From NCBI GenBank assembly GCA_958448635.1, contig CAUDEQ010000018.1, positions 1 to 30,274 on the forward strand: 30,274 bases of DNA, written 5' to 3'. The notes beneath the pieces are model-generated. The model searched no databases. It had not been told where the DNA came from and worked only from the letters and a program-made list of their open reading frames with translations. The position numbers and the translations under genes were made by a program. This document shows positions 1 to 7,031 of this stretch, in pieces (the first letter of the stretch is position 1; each line of letters opens with the position of its first letter). This DNA comes from an uncultured Bacillota bacterium (GTDB lineage: Bacteria; Bacillota; Clostridia; Peptostreptococcales; Anaerovoracaceae).

Positions 1-15
1 AAGGAGAAAGGAAGA

Positions 16-486
16 ATGTCCATACATATAGTACTGGTAGAGCCGGAAATCCCGCCAAATACAGGTAATATAGCAAGAAGCTGCGCAGCGACGGGTGCGT
101 CGCTGCATCTGATCAAGCCCCTGGGCTTTTCCATAGATGACAGGAGCCTCAAGAGAGCGGGGCTGGATTACTGGCCGTATGTGGATGTAACGATCCATGA
201 GAGCCTTGAGGAATTTATGAAAAAGTACAGAGACAGAAGGATGTTCCTGGCAACCACAAAAGGTGAAATGCTGTATTCTGATGTAAGCTTTCAGGATGAG
301 GATATGATCCTCTTCGGAAAGGAAACGGCAGGACTGCCAAGAGACTTCATAGAGGCTCACAGGGAATTTTCCATAAGGATACCTATGAGCGAGGATACGA
401 GACTGCGATCGCTGAACCTCAGCAACTCAGCCAGCATAGTGCTTTTTGAAGCCCTCCGACAGATGGGCTTTCCGGGGCTGGAATAA
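16..486 (+). CDS. trmL: tRNA (cytidine/uridine-2'-O-)-methyltransferase TrmL
   Basis: SPOUT-class RNA methyltransferase of 156 residues, the normal length for TrmL. The family methylates the ribose 2'-O of the wobble base (position 34) of tRNA-Leu isoacceptors, using S-adenosylmethionine, in the cytoplasm. The N-terminus carries the family pattern LVEPEIPPNTGNIARSC. The C-terminal part carries the trefoil-knot cofactor-binding segment, with IPM near residue 121 followed by RSLNLSNSASIVLFEALRQ. The ATG at 16 is preceded by a strong Shine-Dalgarno (AAGGAG, 1-6) at the very edge of the window, so any promoter lies outside. The next gene, rpoN, has its own promoter, so the two need not be one operon. 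Family assignment is firm; the exact tRNA substrate is inferred from orthologues. Confidence 0.93.
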   Translation: MSIHIVLVEPEIPPNTGNIARSCAATGASLHLIKPLGFSIDDRSLKRAGLDYWPYVDVTIHESLEEFMKKYRDRRMFLATTKGEMLYSDVSFQDEDMILFGKETAGLPRDFIEAHREFSIRIPMSEDTRLRSLNLSNSASIVLFEALRQMGFPGLE

Positions 487-539
487 CAGCCGCAAAACGC
501 GGTGAGAAAAACTAGAAGAATATTCAAAAAAATCTAAAG

Positions 540-568
540 TTGGAAAACGCCTTGCCATATGGTACAAT
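540..568 (+). promoter_or_regulatory. sigma-A-type promoter of rpoN
   Basis: A TTGGAA -35 box (540-545) and a TACAAT -10 box (563-568) are separated by exactly 17 bases. The predicted start near 575 would give a very short leader that begins at the AGAGG ribosome binding site (574-578) before the ATG at 588. The open frame can be extended to a TTG at 540, but that TTG is part of the -35 box, which argues for the downstream start. Confidence 0.72.
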
Positions 569-587
569 ATACGCAGAGGTATTTTGC

Positions 588-2039
588 ATGAGTATGAAGC
601 TTGGATACGATTTAACAATAGAACAGGTGCAGAAACTGGTCATGACCCCTGAGCTGATACAGGCCATACAGATTCTGCAGTTCAATACGCAGGAGCTGGA
701 TTCCTATGTGCAGGAACAGCTTCTGGTTAACCCTGTCCTGGAACAGACGCAGCCGGAGCATTCGGGGAGCGAGTCCCATGAAGCATCATCGGAAAACCGT
801 GAATACGAGGCTTCGGTTAGCCAGGAGACGACGAAGAAAAAGGACGATGACTTCGACTGGAAGGAATACATCAAGGACAGACAGTACGATGACATCAGCT
901 ACAGGCAGTGGGATGACAGAAGCTCCGAGGACAAGGAAAACAATTACGAGCAGTATGTTTCGGCTTCCGATGTCACGTTGCCTGAGCATCTTATGTTTCA
1001 GCTGCAGTTTGCCACGCCTAAGAAGAGCTGCCGTCAGATAGGCAAGTATATCATAGAATCTCTGGATGAAAACGGGTATATGACATCCTCGACGGCGGAA
1101 ATTGCCAGTGCTACCGGTGTATGCGAGGAGAGAGTCAGCAAGGTGCTGGAAATCATACACTCATTCGATCCGGCAGGTGTAGGGGCAAAGGATTTGGCGG
1201 AGTGTCTGATAATACAGCTGAAGCAGAAGGAACAGCTTACTGATGACTTCGAAAGGGTAATAAACGAGCATCTTGAGGATCTTGCCAACAACAAGCTGTC
1301 GGTGATAGCAAAAGATATGGGACTTTCCATAAAAGAGATCCAGGATATGAGCGATATCATAAGGACTCTTGAGCCTAAGCCGGGCAGGAGCTTTGCTTCC
1401 CAGACGGAAAACAGGTATATCGTGCCTGATGTGCTTGTTGAGCGGGTCGATGACGATTACGTTGTCACCGTCAATGAAAGCAGCTCGCCTAAGCTGATGG
1501 TCAGCTCATATTACAGGAAGCTTCTGAGTGAAGCCGATAAGGACGACAATCTCAATAAATATCTCTCGGACCGTGTGAATTCGGCGCTGTGGCTCATCAA
1601 GAGCATAGAGCAGAGAAAACAGACTATATACAATGTGGTCACTGCAGTGATAAAGCATCAGAGGGAATTCCTCGATAAAGGAAGCAAATATCTGAAAACG
1701 CTGACGCTGAAGGATATAGCCGAGGAGGTGGGGATTCATGAATCCACAGTTTCCAGATCCATCAATGGGAAATATCTTCAGTGCCCAAGGGGCATTTTCG
1801 AGATAAAGTATTTCTTCTCGGCAGGTGTTTCATCCTCCCAGGGAGATGGCATATCCTCCAACAGCATAAAGGAATTTATCAAGGAGATCGTTGATAATGA
1901 AGACCCAAGATCTCCGTGCAGCGATCAGGCCATGGTGGAGATCCTTCAGGAAAAGGGAATAAATATCTCCAGGAGAACGGTGGCAAAATACAGAGATGAG
2001 ATGAATATACTTTCCTCATCAAAGCGAAGACGATATTGA
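588..2039 (+). CDS. rpoN: RNA polymerase sigma-54 factor
   Basis: Sigma-54 (RpoN/SigL) of 483 residues, which directs core RNA polymerase to -24/-12 promoters that need an AAA+ activator for melting. Region I, the glutamine-rich activator-response segment, is visible at the N-terminus (LVMTPELIQAIQILQ). It is followed by an acidic linker (about residues 50-120), the core-binding region and a helix-turn-helix (DIAEEVGIHESTVSRSI). The RpoN box, ISRRTVAKYRDEM, which reads the -24 element, lies near the C-terminus. I chose ATG 588 because it has an AGAGG site 7-10 bases upstream and starts where region I normally begins. No sigma-54 activator gene is in the window. In many Firmicutes rpoN sits just before cggR-gapA; here gap follows directly after 75 bases. 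Confidence 0.95.
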   Translation: MSMKLGYDLTIEQVQKLVMTPELIQAIQILQFNTQELDSYVQEQLLVNPVLEQTQPEHSGSESHEASSENREYEASVSQETTKKKDDDFDWKEYIKDRQYDDISYRQWDDRSSEDKENNYEQYVSASDVTLPEHLMFQLQFATPKKSCRQIGKYIIESLDENGYMTSSTAEIASATGVCEERVSKVLEIIHSFDPAGVGAKDLAECLIIQLKQKEQLTDDFERVINEHLEDLANNKLSVIAKDMGLSIKEIQDMSDIIRTLEPKPGRSFASQTENRYIVPDVLVERVDDDYVVTVNESSSPKLMVSSYYRKLLSEADKDDNLNKYLSDRVNSALWLIKSIEQRKQTIYNVVTAVIKHQREFLDKGSKYLKTLTLKDIAEEVGIHESTVSRSINGKYLQCPRGIFEIKYFFSAGVSSSQGDGISSNSIKEFIKEIVDNEDPRSPCSDQAMVEILQEKGINISRRTVAKYRDEMNILSSSKRRRY

Positions 2040-2060
2040 TCCCGTATGGGTGAAATATAT

Positions 2061-2074
2061 TATTTAATTAAATA
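2061..2074. promoter_or_regulatory. 14-bp perfect palindrome upstream of gap
   Basis: TATTTAATTAAATA is perfectly self-complementary and lies 40 bases before the gap start, in the 75-base rpoN-gap spacer. A weak -10-like TATATT is at 2089-2094, without a good -35 box. The palindrome may be an operator, but in AT-rich DNA it could be chance. Confidence 0.3.
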
Positions 2075-2114
2075 TCAAAAGAAAGTTTTATATTTTCGAG
2101 GAGGAGTAAGTAAA

Positions 2115-3131
2115 ATGGCAATCAAAATCGGTATAAGCGGATTCGGTCGTATTTCAAGAGTCGTTACTAGGGCCGCAATGTTCGAAGACGACATCGAGAT
2201 CGCAGGAATTAATGTGAGAAACGCAGATCTCGATTATATGGCATATATGTTGAAGTACGACTCTACTTTCGGCAGATTTCCAAAGGAGTTGGGAACCTAC
2301 GAAGACGGCCTTATCATCGACGGAAAGAAGGTGCCTGTTTACAGCGAAAGCGATGCTTCCAATATTCCATGGGGAGAATGCGGAGCAGAGTATATAGTTG
2401 AGGGCACAGGCGCTTACAATACTACGGAGAAGGCTCAGGTACATATCGATCAGGGTGCAAAGAAGGTAATAATAACGGCACCTGCCAAGGATAAGGAGAC
2501 ACCTACTTTCGTTATGGGTGTAAATCATGAGAAGTATGAAAAATCCATGAATGTCGTATCAAACGCTTCCTGCACCACCAACTGTCTGGCGCCGCTGGCA
2601 AAGGTAATCGAGGATAATTTCGGTATCGATCAGGGCCTTATGTCCACGATCCATGCGGCAACGGCAAAGCAGAAGGTCGTTGACGCCCGTTCCATGAAGG
2701 ACTGGAGAACAGGAAGATCCGTATTCAACAATATCATTCCTACATCCACGGGAGCTGCAAAAGCAGTAGCACTGGTGATTCCTTCACTGGAGGGCAAGCT
2801 GACGGGTATTGCCTACAGAGTTCCTACCTCCGATGTTTCGATGATAGATTTGAACATTATGACCAAGACAGAGACCACATACGAAGAAATCTGCGCCAAG
2901 GTGAAGGAGGCGTCCGAGGGAAGCATGAAGGGAATCATAGAATACGTTGACGATGAAGTGGTATCCCTTGACTTTGTGGGAGATCCTCACACTTCCATAT
3001 TCGATGCCAGAGAGGGTATCCAGCTGAACAACAAGTTCTTCAAATTCCTGGCATTCTACGATAACGAATACGGTTACTCCAAGAAAGTACTCGAACTTAT
3101 ACAGCATATGTACAGCGTTGACCACGCATAA
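2115..3131 (+). CDS. gap: glyceraldehyde-3-phosphate dehydrogenase, phosphorylating
   Basis: GAPDH of 338 residues, a typical length, converting glyceraldehyde-3-phosphate, phosphate and NAD(P)+ to 1,3-bisphosphoglycerate in the cytoplasm. The Rossmann motif GFGRI is at residues 9-13. The catalytic cysteine is Cys153 in NASCTTNC and the partner histidine is His180 in STIHAAT. The DWRTGR and NIIPTSTGAAKAV segments place it in the E. coli GapA-like branch. ATG 2115 has a GAGGAG site (2101-2106); the frame opens further upstream at 2046, but that extension is not GAPDH-like. Odd point: the aspartate that normally follows IN at the end of the second beta strand (Asp32, which favours NAD+) is Val34 here. 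This leaves cofactor preference open. First gene of the gap-pgk-tpiA run. Confidence 0.95.
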   Translation: MAIKIGISGFGRISRVVTRAAMFEDDIEIAGINVRNADLDYMAYMLKYDSTFGRFPKELGTYEDGLIIDGKKVPVYSESDASNIPWGECGAEYIVEGTGAYNTTEKAQVHIDQGAKKVIITAPAKDKETPTFVMGVNHEKYEKSMNVVSNASCTTNCLAPLAKVIEDNFGIDQGLMSTIHAATAKQKVVDARSMKDWRTGRSVFNNIIPTSTGAAKAVALVIPSLEGKLTGIAYRVPTSDVSMIDLNIMTKTETTYEEICAKVKEASEGSMKGIIEYVDDEVVSLDFVGDPHTSIFDAREGIQLNNKFFKFLAFYDNEYGYSKKVLELIQHMYSVDHA

Positions 3132-3160
3132 TATATCGATACATAAAAATTAAAATAGAC

Positions 3161-3184
3161 GGGCGGCCGGAAAAGCGGACGCCC
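3161..3184 (+). other. GC-rich hairpin between gap and pgk
   Basis: Arms 3161-3169 and 3176-3184 (GGGCGGCCG and CGGACGCCC) pair with one G-A mismatch around a GAAAAG loop. No U-run follows, so this is not a standard terminator. A processing, stability or partial attenuation element between gap and pgk is plausible. Confidence 0.5.
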
Positions 3185-3208
3185 TCTTGAGTAAGAAAGG
3201 GTTTTTAA

Positions 3209-4396
3209 ATGAAAAAAACGGTAAGAGACATTGATGTATCAGGTAAAAAGGTATTGGTAAGGTGTGATTTCAACGTTCCTATGAAGGATGGCGAGATTAC
3301 CGATGATATCAGGATTACATCGGCGCTTCCGACTATCAGGTATCTTATGGAAAACGGCGCCAGGGTAATACTGATGTCTCATATGGGAAGACCTAAGGGA
3401 GAGGCAAAGCCTGAATTTTCTCTGAAACCTGTTGCTGACAGACTTTCTAAGCTGTTGGAAAAGGACATCATATTTGCTCCGTCGGACGCAGTGGTGGATG
3501 ATTCGGTAAAGGCGGCAGCCGAAGGCCTTCAGGACGGGCAGGTGATGCTGCTGGAAAACGTCAGATACAGGAAGGAAGAAACAAAGAACGAGGAGCCGTT
3601 TACAGGGCAGCTGGCATCGCTGGGAGAAATCTTCGTAAATGACGCCTTCGGAACGGCTCACAGAGCGCACTGCTCCACAGCCGGTCTGGCAGAATACATG
3701 CCTAGCGTATCGGGCTTTCTCATTGAAAAGGAAGTGAAGTTCCTGGGAGATGCACTTGAGAAGCCTGAAAGACCTTTCGTGGCCATAATGGGCGGCGCTA
3801 AGGTGGGCGACAAGATTCCTGTGATAGAGAACCTGATAAAAAAGGTGGACTGCCTCATAATAGGCGGAGGAATGAGCTATACCTTCTTCAAAGCCATGGG
3901 ATATGAAATAGGAAAATCCATCCTCGATGAAGAGAGCATAGAGCTGGCTGCAGAGCTGATGAAAAAGGCCGAAGCTGCAGGTGTTGAGCTGCTGCTTCCT
4001 GTAGATACGGTATGCGCTGAGGAATTCAGCAACGACAGCAGAAAGGCCATATACGACAGAGACGCCATTCCTGAAGACATGATGGGAATGGATATAGGTC
4101 CAAAGACCGTGGAATTATACGAAAAGGCAGTGGCAAAGGCCGGTACGGTGGTATGGAACGGACCGATGGGCGTGTTCGAAATGGAAAGCTTCGCAGAAGG
4201 AACAAAGGCAGTTGCAGCTGCACTGGCTGAAAGCGGAGCGGTGACTGTCATAGGCGGAGGAGACTCTGCGGCGGCTGTAGAGCAGTTCGGATATGCCGAT
4301 AAGATGACACATATATCCACAGGCGGCGGGGCTTCCCTGGAATTCCTTGAAGGAAAAGCGCTGCCGGGAATAGAATGTTTGGAGGACAGACAGTAA
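3209..4396 (+). CDS. pgk: phosphoglycerate kinase
   Basis: Monomeric cytoplasmic kinase of 395 residues (family about 390-400). It transfers phosphate from 1,3-bisphosphoglycerate to ADP, the first ATP-yielding step of lower glycolysis. The N-terminal substrate domain shows KVLVRCDFNVPM and SHMGRPKG. The C-terminal nucleotide domain shows GGAKVGDK, WNGPMGVFE and the GGGDSAAAVEQFG loop. The start at 3209 has an AGAAAGG site upstream. Its stop overlaps the tpiA start by one base (TAATG), so the two are translationally coupled. No residue looks unusual. Confidence 0.97.
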   Translation: MKKTVRDIDVSGKKVLVRCDFNVPMKDGEITDDIRITSALPTIRYLMENGARVILMSHMGRPKGEAKPEFSLKPVADRLSKLLEKDIIFAPSDAVVDDSVKAAAEGLQDGQVMLLENVRYRKEETKNEEPFTGQLASLGEIFVNDAFGTAHRAHCSTAGLAEYMPSVSGFLIEKEVKFLGDALEKPERPFVAIMGGAKVGDKIPVIENLIKKVDCLIIGGGMSYTFFKAMGYEIGKSILDEESIELAAELMKKAEAAGVELLLPVDTVCAEEFSNDSRKAIYDRDAIPEDMMGMDIGPKTVELYEKAVAKAGTVVWNGPMGVFEMESFAEGTKAVAAALAESGAVTVIGGGDSAAAVEQFGYADKMTHISTGGGASLEFLEGKALPGIECLEDRQ

Positions 4397-5142
4397 TGAG
4401 AATACCTTTGATAGCCGGAAACTGGAAGATGTTCAAAACCAAAGCCGAGGCTCTTGTCTTTGCGGAGGAGTTCAAAAAGCTATATCAGGGAACAGACGTG
4501 CAGGCAGCCGTATGTGCGCCTTTTACAGATCTTGAAGCGCTGGTGGAGGCCTTCAGGGATACACCTGTAATGGTGGGCGCCCAGAACGTGCATTTTGCAG
4601 ATGAAGGAGCCTATACGGGAGAGATCTCCGTGTCCATGCTTGAAGAGCTAGGCGTTGATCTCTGTATCGTGGGGCACTCGGAGAGAAGACAGTACTTCGG
4701 AGAAACGGATGAAACATGCAATCTCAAGCTGAAGAAGCTGCTGAAAGGCTCTATAAGACCGATACTATGCGTAGGGGAAAGCCTTCAGCAGAGAGATGCG
4801 GCTCAGGCATTTGATGTGGTCAGAGGGCAGCTTGTTGCAGATCTGGAAGGGCTTGCGGGAGAGCAGGTCAAGAAGCTGATTATCGCCTATGAGCCAATAT
4901 GGGCCATCGGAACAGGCAGGACGGCAACTCCCGAGCAGGCAGGTGAGATGTGTGCCTTCGTGAGAGAAACTCTCATAGAGCTGTACGATGAGGAAGTGGC
5001 AGATCAGGTCATAATCCAGTATGGCGGCAGCGTTAAGCCGGCAAATGCATCAGAGATAATGAATATGGATGAAATCGATGGCGCACTGGTGGGCGGTGCA
5101 AGCCTCAAGGCCGATGATTTCATGAGCATAATAGATTTCTGA
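4396..5142 (+). CDS. tpiA: triosephosphate isomerase
   Basis: TIM-barrel enzyme of 248 residues interconverting dihydroxyacetone phosphate and glyceraldehyde-3-phosphate. The catalytic set is intact: Asn9 and Lys11 in AGNWKM, His94 in VGHSERR, Glu166 in AYEPIWAIGTG, and the phosphate loop YGGSVKP. I chose the ATG at 4396, which shares a base with the pgk stop and has GGAGG at 4381-4385. The frame stays open to an ATG at 4375, but the added residues are not family-like. The gene that often follows in this cluster, phosphoglycerate mutase, is absent; a 122-base spacer leads to eno instead. Confidence 0.96.
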   Translation: MRIPLIAGNWKMFKTKAEALVFAEEFKKLYQGTDVQAAVCAPFTDLEALVEAFRDTPVMVGAQNVHFADEGAYTGEISVSMLEELGVDLCIVGHSERRQYFGETDETCNLKLKKLLKGSIRPILCVGESLQQRDAAQAFDVVRGQLVADLEGLAGEQVKKLIIAYEPIWAIGTGRTATPEQAGEMCAFVRETLIELYDEEVADQVIIQYGGSVKPANASEIMNMDEIDGALVGGASLKADDFMSIIDF

Positions 5143-5165
5143 TGGTCATTCGGATGAGTGCGGGC

Positions 5166-5192
5166 TGTATTGGATGCAGTGAATGCAATACA
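5166..5192 (+). other. hairpin in the tpiA-eno spacer
   Basis: TGTATTG (5166-5172) pairs with CAATACA (5186-5192) around a 13-base loop that can itself form a short GCA/TGC stem. The tail (TTAAATATTT) is only moderately U-rich. It could be a weak terminator or a processing site where gpmI sits in related clusters. Confidence 0.4.
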
Positions 5193-5264
5193 TTAAATAT
5201 TTGTACGAAAATGCGCAGGATGCGTGGAGATAGTTGATAAACATTTGAGTAAGGAGAGAAAGAC

Positions 5265-6560
5265 ATGGCATATATTACAGATGTAATAGCACGTGAAGTG
5301 CTGGATTCAAGAGGTAACCCTACAGTTGAAGTGGAAGTTCTGCTGGAAGACGGTTCGGAAGGAAGAGCCATTGTTCCGTCGGGAGCATCGACAGGTGTTC
5401 ACGAGGCTGTGGAGCTGAGGGACGGAGATAAATCAAGATATCTTGGAAAGGGAACTCTCAAGGCTGTTGAGAATGTGAACGATATCATCGCAGACGAGGT
5501 GATAGGCTGGGATGCGCTGGATCAGGTTGGAATCGACAAGATGCTCATCGAGCTGGACGGAACTCCTAACAAGGGTAAGCTGGGTGCCAATGCGATTCTG
5601 GGTGTATCCATGGCTGTTGCGAGAGCTTCTGCGGAATCGTGCGGAATGCCGCTGTTCCAGTATCTGGGAGGAGTGAACGGAAAGGTTCTGCCTACTCCTA
5701 TGATGAACATTCTCAACGGAGGATCCCATGCCGATAATACAGTGGATATACAGGAATTCATGATCATGCCTGTAGGAGCGGATACATTCAGAGAAGCGCT
5801 GAGAATGGGTGCAGAGGTGTTCCACAATCTCAAGAGCGTTCTCAAGGGAAAGGGCCTCAACACGGCAGTAGGCGATGAAGGCGGATTTGCGCCGAATCTT
5901 TCCACAAACGAAGAAGCCATACAGGTTATCATAGAGGCCATTGAAAAAGCCGGATATAAGCCGGGAGATGATGTAAAGATTGCCCTTGACGTTGCAGCCA
6001 GCGAATTCTACGATGCGGAGGCGGACATTTACAATCTGACAGGTGAAGGTGTAAGCAGGACCGCAGAGGAAATGGTGGCATATTATGAAATGCTGTGCGA
6101 CAAGTATCCTGTAATATCCATCGAGGACGGTCTTGCAGAGGATGACTGGAACGGCTGGAAGATCCTCACCGAGAAGCTGGGCGGCAGAATACAGCTGGTG
6201 GGAGACGACCTCTTTGTTACCAATACTGCAAGACTTGCAGAGGGAATCGAAAAGGGAATAGCCAACTCCATACTCATCAAGGTGAACCAGATAGGTACTC
6301 TGACGGAAACCTTTGACGCTATAGAGATGGCAAAGAAGGCAGGCTACACTGCGGTAGTGTCCCACAGAAGCGGAGAGACGGAGGATACGACCATTGCGGA
6401 TATCGTAGTCGGACTCAATGCAGGACAGATAAAGACAGGATCGCTGTCCAGAACTGATCGTATTGCCAAATACAACCAGCTGCTGAGGATAGAGGAGCTT
6501 CTGGATGCGGCAGGACAGTATGCCGGAGCCGATGCTTTTTACAATATTAAAAAGAAGTAA
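5265..6560 (+). CDS. eno: enolase
   Basis: Enolase of 431 residues, normal length, dehydrating 2-phosphoglycerate to phosphoenolpyruvate with Mg2+ as an octamer or dimer in the cytoplasm. Visible motifs are the N-terminal AREVLDSRGNPTVEVEV, the loop GASTG, GDEGGFAPN, the metal-binding SIEDGLAEDDW, the catalytic lysine in LIKVNQIGTL, and the C-terminal signature SHRSGETEDTTIAD. The start at 5265 has a strong AAGGAGAG site. It is preceded by a 122-base spacer with a hairpin but no promoter I could defend, so it may be read from upstream. secG follows after 101 bases. In Firmicutes eno is also a structural partner in the RNA degradosome-like network; nothing here tests that. Confidence 0.97.
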   Translation: MAYITDVIAREVLDSRGNPTVEVEVLLEDGSEGRAIVPSGASTGVHEAVELRDGDKSRYLGKGTLKAVENVNDIIADEVIGWDALDQVGIDKMLIELDGTPNKGKLGANAILGVSMAVARASAESCGMPLFQYLGGVNGKVLPTPMMNILNGGSHADNTVDIQEFMIMPVGADTFREALRMGAEVFHNLKSVLKGKGLNTAVGDEGGFAPNLSTNEEAIQVIIEAIEKAGYKPGDDVKIALDVAASEFYDAEADIYNLTGEGVSRTAEEMVAYYEMLCDKYPVISIEDGLAEDDWNGWKILTEKLGGRIQLVGDDLFVTNTARLAEGIEKGIANSILIKVNQIGTLTETFDAIEMAKKAGYTAVVSHRSGETEDTTIADIVVGLNAGQIKTGSLSRTDRIAKYNQLLRIEELLDAAGQYAGADAFYNIKKK

Positions 6561-6596
6561 CATACTGAAAAAAATAGTGTAAATACAAATTCAAAC

Positions 6597-6626
6597 TTGT
6601 TGATTTTTGGCAGGTGCTGTGATAAA
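6597..6626 (+). promoter_or_regulatory. possible promoter before secG
   Basis: TTGTTG (6597-6602), an 18-base spacer and GATAAA (6621-6626) form a candidate. TG lies one base before the -10 (an extended -10, TGT-GATAAA). Each hexamer is a moderate match, so the call is tentative. Confidence 0.4.
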
Positions 6627-6661
6627 CTCAAGTGGTTAGAGTATAAGGAGGAAGAAATAGT

Positions 6662-6892
6662 ATGAGTATTGCTCTTAAAATAGTACTTGCTTTGGTAAGC
6701 GTGATCCTGATAATCAGCGTTTTGCTTCAGTCCAGCAACAGCGCAGGTCTTTCAGGCTCCATAGGCGGAGGCGCTGAGCAGCTGTTCGGTAAGAAGAAAA
6801 GCCAGGGTTACGACGCCCTCCTCAGCAAGATCGCAACTGTTACGGCAGTATTGTTCATAGTATTGTCGCTTGTTCTGGTGGCTATAGAGTAA
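6662..6892 (+). CDS. secG: preprotein translocase subunit SecG
   Basis: Small membrane protein of 76 residues, the auxiliary subunit of the SecYEG export channel. Two hydrophobic segments are visible, about residues 4-22 and 57-75. Between them is the conserved small-residue stretch SSNSAGLSGSIGGGAEQLFG, then a basic KKK turn. The start at 6662 has a strong AAGGAGGAAG site. eno-secG adjacency is common in Firmicutes, where secG is normally followed by rnr and smpB. Here hppA and two small genes come between secG and rnr, and smpB is not present. A hairpin 73 bases after the stop probably ends this transcript. Confidence 0.93.
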   Translation: MSIALKIVLALVSVILIISVLLQSSNSAGLSGSIGGGAEQLFGKKKSQGYDALLSKIATVTAVLFIVLSLVLVAIE

Positions 6893-6964
6893 CGGCGGTG
6901 TCTATTATAATCAATGTTGTTTCTATTTTTTTAACAAATTATTTTAATATTCGTGTCAATATTT

Positions 6965-6987
6965 AAGAGGTGTCGATGACGCCTCTT
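6965..6987 (+). terminator. hairpin between secG and hppA
   Basis: AAGAGGTGTC (6965-6974) pairs with GACGCCTCTT (6978-6987) over 10 pairs, including one U-G, around a three-base GAT loop. A short pyrimidine tail follows (CTTATCC). It may terminate secG transcription. If the hppA promoter lies in the AT-rich 6900-6955 stretch, it would instead be a leader attenuator. The weak tail limits confidence. Confidence 0.55.
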
Positions 6988-7031
6988 CTTATCCAGTTGA
7001 AGGATTGGCACGAGGGGGAGGTATCTTTAAA

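Noticed and set aside
487..539. Small hairpin CCGC-AAAAC-GCGG after trmL as a terminator
   Set aside because: Only four base pairs and no U-run; too weak to call.
540..587. TTG start for rpoN at 540
   Set aside because: The TTG belongs to the -35 box and the -10 box lies inside the extension; ATG 588 has the ribosome site and the normal region I start.
2046..2114. Upstream start for gap at 2046
   Set aside because: The added 23 residues are not GAPDH-like and the strong GAGGAG site serves ATG 2115.
5433..6563. 376-codon minus-strand frame opposite eno
   Set aside because: Entirely antisense to a complete enolase with all motifs; its cysteine-, serine- and histidine-rich translation is typical of a shadow of a conserved gene.
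7005..7020. Sigma-54 promoter before hppA
   Set aside because: TTGGCACG at 7005-7012 matches the -24 element, but the position of the -12 TTGC reads GGAG and is the ribosome site. No transcription start is possible that close to the ATG in the usual geometry.
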